From NCBI RefSeq assembly GCF_918797505.1, contig NC_092801.1, positions 28,984,477 to 29,048,476 of the forward strand: 64,000 nucleotides of DNA, written 5' to 3'. Positions within the stretch are counted from its first letter, which is position 1, and each line of letters begins with the position of its first letter. A model generated the notes under the pieces. That model was not told where the DNA came from. It ran no database searches and worked only from the letters and a program-made list of their open reading frames with translations. Position numbers and translations under genes: made by a program. Below are positions 34,401 through 46,186 of this stretch, piece by piece. Source of the DNA: Bemisia tabaci. Lineage: Eukaryota > Arthropoda > Insecta > Hemiptera > Aleyrodidae.

Positions 34401-37015
34401 ATTAATGTTGTAACATTGAAGTTTAATCTCCCTCTAAAATCCCAATCGAAGCCTTTGCTGTAATTATTGTAACTTATTGCATTTGACAGACTCGTGTTGA
34501 AGTAAGTCAGAAAACATTGGTACCTAAAACTGGAAAGAAAATTTATGACGGCTGGAAGTGGCATACTTTTGACTTTAAATTAAGCATTAAGTATGAGTAA
34601 TCTATGGTACCTACGGCTGTGATGAACAAATCCACAGTTAACGAAAAATTGCTGAATCGATTAGAAATTATATTTGAATTATATTTTATTTTGATTTACA
34701 TTTTAATTATATTTAAATTGTTTGATTTTGCAAATTTTCCGAGAACAAACCTGTACATGCCATTAAAGAACTGCGTAAGTCACTTGATGCTGTATATCAT
34801 ATAAAAGATCAATTATTCTGTAAAGAGAATTAAATATGTATAATTATGAAAATATCTTAGAATTAGAGCAAGTAAAAATTTTTGGTTTTCGTATGGTTGA
34901 AATTTTAAAAATGATGATAACATGGGTTGCTGATATTGAAGGTTATACGGTTATGTAGTAATGAACGTTGATTTTTGACGATAACGAGCAAGAGTAAGCT
35001 GATAAAATACACGTGGTTTGTGAATTTGTGAAATCGAATTACATTTTCATCGCCTAAGAGGGGGAAAACCGTGTATATTATAAGCGCATGTTTTAGAAAA
35101 ATATGATTCAAAGTTTTTGAAAAACAAATCGTGTATAATACTAACTGAAGTTCGTGTTACTTTCCTCCTTTACTTGAACTTTATTATGCGAAAAATATAA
35201 AATCAGTGAGAAAGTTTTGAGAAAAAGTATCTCTGACAAAGCACTTATCATAGATTATTTTTCTTAACATCCCCCTTTGTAGATGAAGTGTTTTTCTGTA
35301 CGACGTCCACCACAGATCGCGCTATAAGAGCAGATTGCTTATTCTGTCGATTTCTTTCTTGAATACCTTTGCTTTAGAGTACTCTGGCTTACAGCAAATC
35401 GGTATCTCATTCTCGCTTTCATGTGTCATGGGTTCATTTTTACAGGCTTCCTTTGATGCTTTTTTTACTCAGTAGTTAGAGTTTTTTTTTTACATACCTA
35501 GATTTAGTTTTAGATATAGACGTTGATTTAGAATACATAGAGCTATAGACGTTTTTCGCTTGTTAAACTTTTCATAGTTTAAGCTGTAAAAATGAGCATT
35601 CTTCAGTAATACAATGGGTCACAGTAGACATGATATCAGTTGAAACATTGCAATTTGAACTTCAAAATTTTACAAGAAACACGCTGGTTATGACAAAACA
35701 TTTGAAAATTTACTGGACGACGAGCTGTGAATAATTTCGCCAAAGATTAAATAATATAATTATGTGCTATAACTGTGAATTTAATCAGCGAATATTCATT
35801 TTCATTACCTCTCCCTTGTCAAATTGAGATTGAAATTTTGAAGAGAATATCTGGAATGTTTTGATTCGAATCGGGTACTGATTACCAACCCATTGCTATT
35901 CTGTTTTTAAGTTTTCTTCAAAACATCGGTTTTCTCTCATTTTTCTCTGTTTTTCCAAAAAAGCACGATGTGGGTGCAAATTTGAACTTTTTGAATGTTT
36001 CATTTGAGCCAGTTAAAATCACACGATTCGTGAATTTCCTGTATTTTATACACATGTACACGGCCTAAAGCACAGTCTTTCATTACATTCAACTGTTCGC
36101 AAACCAATTCCGCATACTTTTGTAAGAATATCTCCGATAGAATTTTTTCTCAGAGCAAAAATATGTATCGGCTCTGATACGCATCAGTCTCCGTGTGCCG
36201 TTAAAATTTTTCTCGGTGATGTTATGTTCAATGCAAAAAAGACAAATGACGTCATCGTATCAAAATGGTTTAAAACATCAAACACAAGTGCAAAACTCTG
36301 GTGAAAATGGTAAGTGAGGATATTCGTAATGGTATATGGTATAATGGTAAATTTTCCAGAATAAGTGAACAAAAAATTCTCAGTAAATTCCAACAAAAAG
36401 TTTTGATTCCTATAAAATAGTAGAACAAAACTATTAATTTGATAATTTGGGCTACGAACTTTTTGACTTTGCAGTCATTGATTCTCCTGTCACTCCGTCA
36501 TCAATATCAGTTCATAGCAAAGGCTTCAAAACTATCGATTAGATTAGTCAAAATCAGGGTTGATAGGATTGGGAATTTTCGTTCAGTTTTGCTGTTTATT
36601 GTATAATAAATCATGTGAGCAAATTCCATTCTGAGGAGGGTTGAGCATACTGAAACAAAAAGTATTTTAGCGGGTTGTTTCCGAATTTTCACGGTGACAG
36701 CGGGGGACAAAGCCCTTGTTAAACTTACTCGTGACACATTGCCACCATGAAATTCCACAACCAGGAAAAAATAGCGTATTGGTGATGAGAGAAAAGGCCG
36801 TCCCAAACTTACTGAGCGTTCATGTGAACGACGTGTTGGATTCCTTTTCAATTTTCGTATAGTCCGATGCTGTTTTTTGTCGGATAGAGAGGATAAGCAC
36901 AGACCTGTGAGGCCGGAGCTTTAACTCCAGTAGGCTGCTGTGGTATCATTCTTGCGACTTTTGACGTTGTGACAATCCGTGGGGAGAGGATCTCACTTCA
37001 CAAAAACTGAAAATT
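31444..37015. other. Long repeat-poor AT-rich intron segment
   Basis: This 5.6-kb stretch is strikingly free of the palindromic repeats that fill the rest of the intron. Open frames (for example 33990-34361 plus and 36507-36851 minus) show no family motif. A short frame on the plus strand at 36784-36840 reads GRPKLTER and may be a relic of a Tc1-type transposase; see findings. Confidence 0.5.
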
Positions 37016-37137
37016 GGACGTTTTTTTGTCAAACGGAACTATGTACATTATGACGTGAGCCCTGTTATACATATATTCTTATGGGTCTCAGGGCTCCCGT
37101 TTTATGGCTCATAGTTCCGTTTGACAGAAATACGTCT
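37016..37137. mobile_element. M6 MITE, 122-bp subfamily
   Basis: The ends GGACGTTTTTTTGTCAAACG and GTTTGACAGAAATACGTCT are inverted. The left flank is AATT and the right flank TATT. The interior, with GAGCCCTG and CAGGGCTC, matches the copy at 56510. Confidence 0.85.
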
Positions 37138-37299
37138 TATTGAGGTAGCGATATCGTCGCCTGCCCGAAAAAAGGCGTAACTGAATATTTAGATGAGCTG
37201 GGGATAGCAATGAATTTTATGGACAACAGGGTTCATTTTGAAGTGTAGTTAGGTCTTTTTGTTAGGAGGGCGACAATATCGTTGTATAGAAATGTATTC

Positions 37300-37562
37300 T
37301 GCCGTATTTGGGAAAATCGCCGTATAAATATGAGATTGTTATCAAATTTCTTTCTATAGATTATTAGTGCCATAAAAAATCGGAAAATATTTTTATTCCA
37401 ATCCATCCGAGAGTATAGTCCGCATGTTGACCCAAAGAATCTGAAAAATTTAGGAGAAAATATTCACAACCTTCCCAAAGAGTAGTATCATTTTTTTTGG
37501 GGGGGGGGGGGGGGGATTTGGCAACATTCAAATGTTCTTAAGGCGTTTTCCGTAGCATGACA
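37300..37562. mobile_element. M1 MITE with a G17 run
   Basis: The ends TGCCGTATTTGGGAAAATCG and CGTAGCATGACA are degenerate M1 termini. They are directly flanked by identical GTATTC (37294-37299 and 37563-37568). A run of 17 G (37499-37515) replaces the usual GGAAATTTGG approach to the right arm. Confidence 0.8.
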
Positions 37563-39438
37563 GTATTCTGCAAACATTTAATTTGAGAGAAAAAACCTCA
37601 AACATGTTAATCAAACCAGACTCATGACTAATTGACATCTACAGTTCACGGAACAAAGTTCTACGAGAAAGCTATTTAAAATTCTTACCCATCAGATCAA
37701 TTGCGCTAAATTGCTGAGTTCTAGCACTAAGTCACGCTTCTTGCGCACAAAAAAGTTCTAAACGTAACTTGTAATTTGTGCTGTAACTTGCGCTCATCTT
37801 CTTTTCACGGAACGTAGGAACCATCACATTTTCTTGCCCTCAATATACTTTGGCCGATTATGTGTCAAGAGTGATGTTTAGTGTTCAATTAGAGGTCCTG
37901 TTGGAGGAACTCAAGTGACGGAATATATTAACGACAAACGCCGGGTTGAAATTTAATTGGCACTAGCACATTTAATGGGCGTATAATCTGGATCACACAT
38001 TATGTTGCGTATCATTTACGACCCTTAGCTGTTGACAGAGGAGAGAGCCTTTCAATTCCAGAAAGCTTCAGCTTAATTTACAATGACAATTTTGACATTG
38101 AAACACTTACTTACAATTAGATCACATCATGTCTGAATAAACAGCAAGGGATGGATAGCTCGTGGACAATTTTCAGATGCTTAGAAGACATTTTAATTGT
38201 TCATGTTAAAATATAAAATATTGTCTCTCAAAGAACACTTCATCACTGGGAAACAAAAAACGGGGAGGTCGAAAAAATCTATTTAAAGCTTACCGACGTT
38301 GTTGCAAGTCATTAAAACGATTCACTTCTAACGCTTACAGAATCATTACTATTGCAAATTATTGCTCGAAAATTTACCCCAATCTTCTTGAGGATTTTTC
38401 AAAGTATGTCAAAAACTAAAAATCCATATTCTTTCCTTCAAATCTGCTTTTTCACCTTGCTGTAAATGATTTGAGTGCACACTGCACACCTGAAATACCC
38501 TTTTGCCTTAAGCTATCACATGCTGGCGGTAAAGGTACACGGACTTTATGTCCACTTTTTTTTACGTCCACAGACTTTTCATTCACAATTTGTACGTCCA
38601 CAGTTCTAAAGCCAACACTATTGTTAAGTCCATTACTTAAACGTCCACTAAGTTAAGTCCACAGATGTAAAGTCCACTCAAATCAAATTCAAGCGTCATA
38701 TCTTAGTCCGTGTGTAAAATTATATTGACAATATCGAAATGAGAAAATTAAGAGAAAATGAGGTGTTGTTATCGTAACTCATATTTTAAATGAAATGTTG
38801 ATTTCTTCTTTTGATTCGTCTTTTCAAATTGTCTTTGGTAAATACTTGGTTTCATTTCTATCCTTGAAATTTCCGATACAAAATATGGCTTAAAAGCACA
38901 TTCTTTTTTTTAATGAAATTGATTACTTCATTTTAAAAACATTTACATTTTTAAAACGTGGTAAATATTTGTAAAACCTTTTCCAAGCAATGGCATCGAT
39001 ATGAATCTCAATGAGCCGTAGTTGTGATGAAAGAAACTATACAAAAATTAATAAAAGAGGAAAAAAACTAAGAAGCACGCAATTTTTTGTTTTTAACTTA
39101 TTTGTACATCTACCTTCTTGAGTCAAATACGTCCAATTTTGAGCGTTTAGTTGCGTTTACACCACGCTACAGCACAGTAAAAGCCCAAAACATAAAATAA
39201 TAAATTTGGATGCTTTGGAAATCATTAAATTTGACATGGAACGACTATTATATTTACAAAAAACACATTATATTTTCCAGTAGTACATATTTCTTTTGCA
39301 TCAGTTTAAAAGGGAATAATCAATGCAGAGAGTGCAAACATTTCAAAATCATGAGTTGAAAAACGCTGACTCAGCGAGTTTAAGTATTAGAGCCTAACAC
39401 AGAGTGGAGCGGCGTGATAGCAGCGCAGAACGCGCACT
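37563..39438. other. Intron sequence with a degenerate minisatellite
   Basis: No exon is seen. The only structured part is the GTCCAC array at 38545-38680. Confidence 0.5.
38545..38680 (+). repeat. Degenerate 15-bp minisatellite with GTCCA core
   Basis: GTCCA cores start at 38550, 38566, 38596, 38628, 38643, 38657 and 38672. The spacings are 16, 30, 32, 15, 14 and 15, so they fit one or two units of about 15 bp. The unit is roughly ACGTCCACAGTTTTA. Confidence 0.7.
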
Positions 39439-39512
39439 GGCGCCTACAAACCTAACGGGATACTTCACGCATTGCGTGACACGTGAAGTATCCCGTTAGG
39501 TTTGTAGGCGCC
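39439..39512. repeat. M10 perfect hairpin copy 1
   Basis: Two 31-base arms (39439-39469 and 39482-39512) are perfect complements around a 12-base loop. The arm begins GGCGCCTACAAACC and ends ATACTTCACG. Outside the arms, GCGC-rich sequence is also roughly inverted. A sister copy is at 49981. Confidence 0.9.
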
Positions 39513-39581
39513 TATGCGCGTATAACGCTGGTTGCCTGCCGCGTCGCAACGCTTTAAGCAACTTTTTCGCGTCAGAGGCGT

Positions 39582-39824
39582 TGCCGTTGAAAAACGCCGT
39601 ATGAACATTCGAATGTTGCCAAATTTCCTCTCCAAAAATATCCATTTTTGAAGAAAGTTATGAATATTATTCCTTTCAATATTCAGACTTTCTAGATCAA
39701 ATTTCGAACAAAATCTTCGGAAAAATCGAAACAGAAATATTCACAAATTTTCCTGAAAATTCGTTGTTTTTCGAAAATCTGGCAACGCCTGATGACTAAC
39801 ACGGCGTTCTTCCTTAGCACGGCA
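39582..39824. mobile_element. M1 MITE
   Basis: The right end, CCTTAGCACGGCA, is intact. The left end, TTGCCGTTGAAAAACGCCGT, has lost the CTAAGG block. Body and length are typical. Confidence 0.85.
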
Positions 39825-41800
39825 GAATAGTTACCAATTTTTTTAAGGGATGGCAGCAAAAATTTTTCTATTCACACAGTAAAGTGCACGAGAAAGTTTG
39901 CAACGCCACAAACCGAGATAGGCGCTTCTACAGTTTCATCGTCAACACGACTTATTAATTTAGCATCTAAATTGGATCGCATTTTGCAAAAAAAAAAAAC
40001 CATCCTGATTACGGTGTCCTCAAAATCGTGCAATTCTTCCTTTCTTTTAAAAAATACTGAATATATGTACAGTATTAAAATTTACACAATTATTTCCCTT
40101 TAAAATTACCAATTTTTTGGTGGGATGCAAAAGCTATTCACTATTTTGGAAGATTTGTTAGATAATTATGAAGAAGCAACATTTTAATAACACCGAAATT
40201 GCGCGGGTTCCTTTTTGCTAAATGCGATCCAATTGTTAGTCGGTACAACTCGTTTTGCCTATATCCCAGTATGAAGGAGAAACCAACCGCGCGGATTCAA
40301 TGAAACCCCATCCATACTCGTTGCAAAGGACCTCTCGTTTCCGGACCACAGTTCGGCATCGCGGGGCACTGGACATTTTTCCGGGCTTTTATCGCGCTCT
40401 CACCTTTTCGCGGTGGATCCCGGGACAATCGAAACGGAGGCAATTCCGTTATCTCGACGACTGCGGGTGCGGGCGGGCGTCTTGGTCGTCGTCGCACAGA
40501 GGTCCAAGTTAAATTAAAAATCGGATTAGATGCAAAAACTTTAAAAGTTTATACCTATCCTCGTAAATGCGAAACGACATAGCCCAAAAGCGCAAAGAAA
40601 GATTGTCGAGACTCCTCCCAAAGGCGCAAATCGATGGCTAAGAAGCAAAACCGCCTATCTGCAAGCTGACAATTTTGCAAGACAATGAGAAAACTCACCT
40701 TTTCCCTTTTTTTCAAAATAAGTACCGTAAATGGACCGCATTTTGCAATTAGGAACTATATTTTCTGGGTCATGCGCAAAAACACTTATCGACAATCTAG
40801 GTCGGCAATCATATAACTCGGTTTGCGACGTCGCAGACTTCCTGTTATACTCTATTTTTCAAACGGAAAACTACTCAACGGCAATTCTTTAAAACTGCCG
40901 TGGTTTATCTGAGAAAATTCTGCAAAAACCTCAAGGAATGATGCCAATATTTTCTCCTTTAAAAAAATAACATAGAGGCGGAAATTTTCAGACACCGCAA
41001 ACGAGTTATGTGATTGCCGACTCACACCGTCGTTATGTTCTTAGGAAAACAATGGTACATACGTCATTTCTAAACTGAGCCAAAAATGATAGTTCTTAAT
41101 TGCAAAATGCGGTCTTAATATCCCTAATCCTGTACCTATACCAAATCCCGCGTCTAATCAATTTTATTTAATGTCGCTAGATGGCTGTCATATCCTCAAC
41201 TGGAGCAAAATCCACTAAAACAACGGAGGAAGAAGAATATTATGAAGTTAGACCTGCAATATTTTGCATACACAACAACGTTAATAAAGTGCTCCTCTGA
41301 AGAATTGGAAAAAACCAAAACATCAACTGAGGTATTTTATATCCTGGAATGCGGCAAAATCGCTAACTCATTTTTCAAAAATTGTCAGTTAGGCGGTTTT
41401 GCTCCTTAGCTCCCGAAATTCCTAAGTAAAGAAACACTTAAGAAGAACTTAAGGCAATGTTTAAGTGAAACAGGCACCAATACGCCCTAAGTTAGTATCG
41501 CATGTGATGAATACTAAACGAATTTTATTACAACACGCGGATGCAACTATTCGAACTCTATGGATGTCCATGTTGCATATGGGCGAAATTGAAGGCGTTT
41601 TGACTGCTCAGGCAAACACCGCACCGTTATGCCACCGTCGCGTCGTTGAGCCCACATATTTGCATTGCTAAAATAGTTACTGTAGCGGGTAATTCAGCAT
41701 ATTTGAAGTTCTAGCACACTTTTTTCACATCCAGAATGTTAAATCAACTTCACTTTTATTTCGGTGCTCCGATTCACTCTGCATCGACCACTGGTCCATT
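39825..41800. other. Intron sequence with inverted unique segments
   Basis: No exon is seen. Bases 40655-40760 and 41020-41110 share inverted blocks (CGCATTTTGCAATTAGGAAC versus TTAATTGCAAAATGCGG), and 40640-40690 pairs with 41360-41410 (CGCCTATCTG versus GTTAGGCGG-type), so a large degraded palindrome spans about 40560-41420. An M11 copy is at 41538-41600. A fragment of the 14.8-15.0 kb palindrome lies at 41670-41750. Confidence 0.5.
41538..41600 (+). repeat. M11 micro-repeat copy 6
   Basis: The words GATGCAACTATTCG, GGATGTCCATGTTGCATATG and ATTGAAGGCGTT match the core. Confidence 0.75.
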
Positions 41801-42031
41801 CACTGGAAAAAAAAACACATTGGATCTAGAGTCCAGACTCTTGAAAACATTGACAAGAAAAAATACTCTTGATCAATCAGATTTATGCTTAAATCAAGAA
41901 CCAAGCCTCTTAATTTGGGCGAATTTCTTTTTGATTTAAGCTTAAATCTGATTGAATCAAGAGTATTTTTTCTTGTCGATGTTTTTAAGAGTCTGGAATC
42001 TAGATCCAATGTGGTTTTTTTTTGTCTAGTG
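41801..42031. mobile_element. M2 palindromic MITE copy 3
   Basis: The CACTGG left end and CTAGTG right end flank the standard M2 arms; length is 231 bp. The centre preserves the inner inverted AAGCCTCTTAATTTGGGCG region. Confidence 0.9.
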
Positions 42032-42510
42032 TGTTTTTCTGTCTATTGGTCCTATAAAAATCAAAATTTTGAGTTTCCGTCAGAAATATCTCATCCACCT
42101 CTGCTGATACCTCGTTCTACTGTGCGATGTAGTGGCTCGTAAAGTGGAGCCTTAGCCGTTTTTGCCCCTCTTATCCCGACACCCAACGCTACTTGTCCCG
42201 TCCGTGTCCCTGTCCGGCCGAGCTTTTATCTTTTTCCCCCGCCGGAGTCCGCAGACGCGTTAATCAAGTGCGAATTGTCCGCTTCGCCGAGAACACTTGG
42301 CCTCTCTCCACGCCGCGCATTGTGACCCCCGTGATTCACGGAGCAAGGCCCCAGGCCAAGCGCAGTGTTGAGGAAGAACGTCTTATGAGCTTTCCGACCT
42401 TGCCGGGCTTCCTCTCAAGAAATATTTCAGTGCTACCATTCCATGTCCGTCAAAAGCTCTGGGATTCGAAACTTTCTTGTTTCAATTTCTTCCACTCCAT
42501 GACCGTCTAG

Positions 42511-42725
42511 AGTTCCCGAATTCCTTTTAGATTTTTTCAACAATTCCGAGAAAGTTCCGGAAAATGCTACAAATTTTGGGAATTTCAAAAGTTCCGGGAT
42601 TCCTTTTAGATTTTTTCAAAAATTCCGAGAAAGTTCCGGAAAATGCAACAAATTTTTGGGATTTCAAAAGTTCCGAGAAAAATTCAGGAAAATCTCAAAA
42701 GTTCCGGAATTCGGAACTACTTCCA
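42511..42725 (-). repeat. 79-bp tandem repeat inside a dispersed repeat
   Basis: Unit 1 is 42511-42589, unit 2 is 42590-42668 (each 79 bp) and a partial third unit runs to about 42725. Each unit has TTCCTTTTAGATTTTTTCAA, then AATTCCGAGAAAGTTCCGG, then TTTCAAAAGTTCC. A single-unit relative in the opposite orientation is at 27735-27856. The tandem amplification is therefore specific to this locus. Confidence 0.85.
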
Positions 42726-42777
42726 GGAAATGGGAGCACTGAAATATTTACTTTTTAGTGAACATTGATGTATTATA

Positions 42778-43346
42778 CAGGGTGTCCCAGCATTAAGTAC
42801 GAGTATTGAAGGAGTCGATTCTTTGGGTCAAAAAAAGACGTTTTTGTGGTATAACTTTTTTTTCCAAAAACGCTTTCCCTGGGGGCCACGAATCCCCAAA
42901 GTTGCGGAGGGAAAAAAATCGTCTTTTTAACACTGTGACAATGTTTATCAACCAATGGAAATCGGTATGTGAGAGTAATTTTTAGCGTTCTTTTCATTTT
43001 TGACCTCCAAAAAAGGGAAAACTCATTTTGAGGGGGGGGGGGGGTTGGGAGGGTATAGAACCTGAAAAAGGCCAAAATTAATGATTCTAGTAACAAAAAT
43101 CTATTTTTGACGGCACCATTAGATCCAGCGTTGAAAAATATTGAGAAAATGTATGTATTGTGTATCTAAATGTATTTGCTATGACTCATCGTTTTCAAGA
43201 TAAGAGGGACTGTATGGAGGGCGGGTGGACGCAAAAAGGGTGGGAGTGGCCCCCAAGGAAAGCGTTTTTGAAAAAAGAAAGTTATTCCACAAAAATGTCT
43301 TTTTCCCGACTCCTTCAATATTCGTGCATAATCCTGGGACACCCTG
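42778..43346. mobile_element. MITE with CAGGGTGTCCCAG ends and TA duplication
   Basis: The ends CAGGGTGTCCCAG and CTGGGACACCCTG are inverted and flanked by TA on both sides (42776-42777 and 43347-43348), as in Tc1/mariner-type elements. Longer inverted arms share GGAGTCGATTC/GACTCCTTCAATA- and AAAAACGCTTTCC-type sequence. A run of 13 G lies at 43032-43044. There is no transposase. Confidence 0.8.
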
Positions 43347-43395
43347 TAGAGTACCTATTTAGTGGAGTCCCGGACAGACGCGAACGGTATCTCGA

Positions 43396-43471
43396 GTGCC
43401 TTCACAACGTCTTAATGTAACTATTCGTGGTCATTGGATGTGCGTGTTGCATATTCAAAAATTGAAGGCAC
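43396..43471 (+). repeat. M11 micro-repeat copy 7
   Basis: The 76-bp unit is bounded by GTGCCTTCA and TGAAGGCAC, a perfect 9-base terminal inversion. The core words TAACTATTCGTGGTC and GCGTGTTGCATAT are present. Confidence 0.8.
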
Positions 43472-44679
43472 TTTGTGTTTTCTTACTTTCAGAGCAATTT
43501 GCATGATGATTCGGTCAAGATCGATGACGTGTGGATATCATACCAAAGGGCATATATTTTACCTCGATTTTGAAATATTTTTTTCAACTTAGTACATCCG
43601 GAAAGAGAAAATTTATAACTAGTTGATTTCAAAACTAATCCCTTAATGTGACTGGATTCGTGGGAAGGGGCCTTATCTTTCGAGGGAAAATTTGCTTTAA
43701 CTTTTTTCAAATGCTTGAGGGAAGAAGGTCTGGATATTTTTGTGCGAGTTTGACCCTGCCTAAAAACTAAAAATTGAAGGAGATTTGAGTCCTTAAGTTC
43801 CAAGACAAAAATTATTAGGTCGTAGAAGGTTTTCAGCTTTTCCGAAAAGTTTATGAGAATTAATGAAATGTCAATCCATCCCGCATGAAAAGGCCCTTTT
43901 TCACAGTTTGGTCACATTTTAGGAGTAGTTTTGAATTCAGTTATTCGTAAATTTTCTCCTGCCATAAATTCAAAGTCAAGACTAACTATTTTAAATGCAG
44001 GTACAAGGCAAAACGTGGCTCAGTTTTCCTGTAAAAAAATAAACTATCCGGGGAAGTTAGACTTTGTCAAATGCAATTAGGTCAAATCTGGGTTGGTCAA
44101 CCCAAATTGCGAAAAAAATTCTTGGGAATTTTCTCAGAGCAATTCTTTTCCCAGAAAATTCGTCTAATATCCAAAGAAATTAGGCAACCTCAGAGAGTCT
44201 GGCCGTTTTTTCTTAACATGGCAGTAAGCACCACGTTATCTGAGCGTGGAAATTGGCGATTTTCTCTGCTCTTTTTTCCTATGAGCCAACCACGGGCTGT
44301 GCCCTCGAGGTAATTCTTTCTAAACGTACTTAGAATAGACATAATAATAGTGTCGACACAGCAGTACACTCAGAAGCAGAGACAAAAAATCTTAGATACC
44401 ACACCTCTCTTGCAAGGAAAGTTTCACCTTCAACCTTTCAGAATGCTTTCATATCCACTGTGGTCTTCGCTGACGGCAAATTATATGATTTTCGCATAAG
44501 TGTCATTTTCACCGACGGAACTTGACTGAAAATATAGCTTTTTGAATTCCAATCGGACGGTTTTGTTCGAGGGAAAAAAAACTTACTCGATTCTTTACCC
44601 CGAGAAAATTTATTTTAGAAAACGCTTGCAACCTAAGCGATATAATCGGGCAAGGGCGAAATAAAAGTTGGATTTCAAC
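43472..44679. other. Intron sequence with an M1 right-end relic
   Basis: No exon is seen. An M1 right-end relic lies at about 44180-44225 (TTAGGCAACC, then CGTTTTTTCTTAACATGGCA). Confidence 0.5.
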
Positions 44680-44845
44680 CAGTGGCGTGGCGTGCTTTGC
44701 GATATATCGATTGATCTATCATTTAAAATCCTATCATTTTCTCCTATAGAAAAGGATCGATAAGCAGGTTGTTCACAGCGAACACCTTAACAATCTATTC
44801 TTTACCATAGCTTCAAGTGGGGAAATATCGAAAATCGATCATTCT
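44680..44845 (-). mobile_element. M3 hAT-type MITE, degraded right end
   Basis: The left terminus CAGTGGCGTGGCGTG is intact. The diagnostic centre (TTGTTCACAGCGAACACC) shows it in the opposite orientation to the copies at 29391 and 57497. The far end (GGGGAAATATCGAAAATCG) resembles the variant terminus of the 4018 copy, so these two form a subfamily. Confidence 0.75.
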
Positions 44846-45585
44846 TTTGTCTGATGATGATGATTGATGAGCACCTTGTTGGGATAATTTCGTAATTCAC
44901 CAATGATGACTGATTAATTCCAAGAAAAATAGTTCATCAACGAAGTTCTGCAAATAATGTTATGGTCGCCATAAGAAATGCTCAACAATTTTGCTATCTT
45001 TCCTCATGAGGGAGGTATCTGTCGTTTTTTTGACCTGTCCCTCCTCCCCTGTAAAAAGCCAGAAAGACCTTCGCTCCTTCTAATGTTTTGGAGAAGAAGT
45101 CCTAAAATAGCTAACAAATTATCTTCAGCGGTAAACATTTCTTTTTAAAAGCGATAGGTATACGTAGGACAAAGTAAGGCTTAGCCCCCTTAGGAGACAT
45201 CGTAAGGCAAACTCAACCCCCCCCCCCCCCAAAATAACTTTCGTAATACTTGAGCGGCCCTTAAGATTAATTTTGCCAGTTCATAGCAGCTATTGTGTCA
45301 TTTAATTCATTTAAATTAGACCAGTCGAAGAAAACTCAATTTCCAATTTTTGAACGTCACTGCTATCTTGCAGAGGCGGATAGCAAGTTGGCGGATCAAG
45401 TTGGTAACATTGATTCTGCTTCAATAGAACCAGTGTCAAATAATCGATTCTTGTCGGAGCATCTGTACACCCCTCCGCGAATCGATTCATTTCCATAGGA
45501 TTGGATGGAGAGAAAGCAATGTTGCCAACTTGCTGTATTCGCTAAAGCTTTGCGGTAACAGGGTCGATTCTTGTCGCAGCCTGGG
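44846..45585. other. Intron sequence, C14 run and part of a direct repeat
   Basis: There is a run of 14 C at 45217-45230. Bases 45473-45550 are repeated directly at 46200-46280. No exon is seen. Confidence 0.5.
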
Positions 45586-45587
45586 TG

Positions 45588-45866
45588 GCAAAATTTCATG
45601 AAAAAAATGAAATATTGAAATTTCTCGTGAAATATTTCATCAAATTTCAGGAATTCATGAAAGATTTTGAAAAGTACCGGCTCCTTTTCATCTTTCGCAA
45701 AATATAAAAATTGTGACTTTCTTCTATTTTCGTATGTTTGAGTGCGGGTTGAAAAATCTAGCTCCTGAAATATATGAAATATTTTACAGCCTCGTGAAAT
45801 GTGACGAAATATTCCACTGAAATTTCTAACCTTTCATTTCTTCCTCATGTTTCATGCCACCCTGGT
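45588..45866. mobile_element. MITE with CTGGGTGGCA / TGCCACCCTG ends
   Basis: The inverted ends continue as AAAATTTCATGA. The interior is dominated by GAAATATTTCA-type inverted motifs. The C(A/T)GGGTGGC end resembles hAT termini, but I could not read a clear 8-bp duplication. Confidence 0.65.
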
Positions 45867-45874
45867 TGGATCAC

Positions 45875-46186
45875 TTAGATTCCCTTTATACTGAGAGTCG
45901 AGACAACACCCTCTCATGGAGTCACAAACGGGAATAAAGATCACAGAAATTGAACGTTTTTTGTCATCTTTGATCGGCCCATTCTCAAATTCCTTTCTCC
46001 GCTCCTTCTCTCATTCCGTTTTTTCCTTGCTGAACCCGTAATTTCCTGGTCATTCCAGATTATAATCTTTGCAATCGGTGAAAAAGTAATCTTTATTCCC
46101 GTTTGTGACACTGTGAAGGCCTAAAATACGGGAACCAATCAGAAACGGATTCACATTGTCTTGACTCTCAGTATAAAGGAACTCTA
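45875..46186. mobile_element. M4 palindromic element copy 3
   Basis: The ends TTAGATTCCCTTTATACTGA and CAGTATAAAGGAACTCTAG are inverted M4 termini. The interior is inverted relative to the 23780 copy. Confidence 0.8.

Noticed and set aside
36507..36851. 114-codon minus-strand open frame
   Set aside because: No recognisable motif. The only suggestive peptide in this interval is on the opposite strand.
45588..45866. Firm hAT assignment for the CTGGGTGGCA-ended element
   Set aside because: The ends are suggestive, but the flanking 8 bases do not match, so only MITE is claimed.
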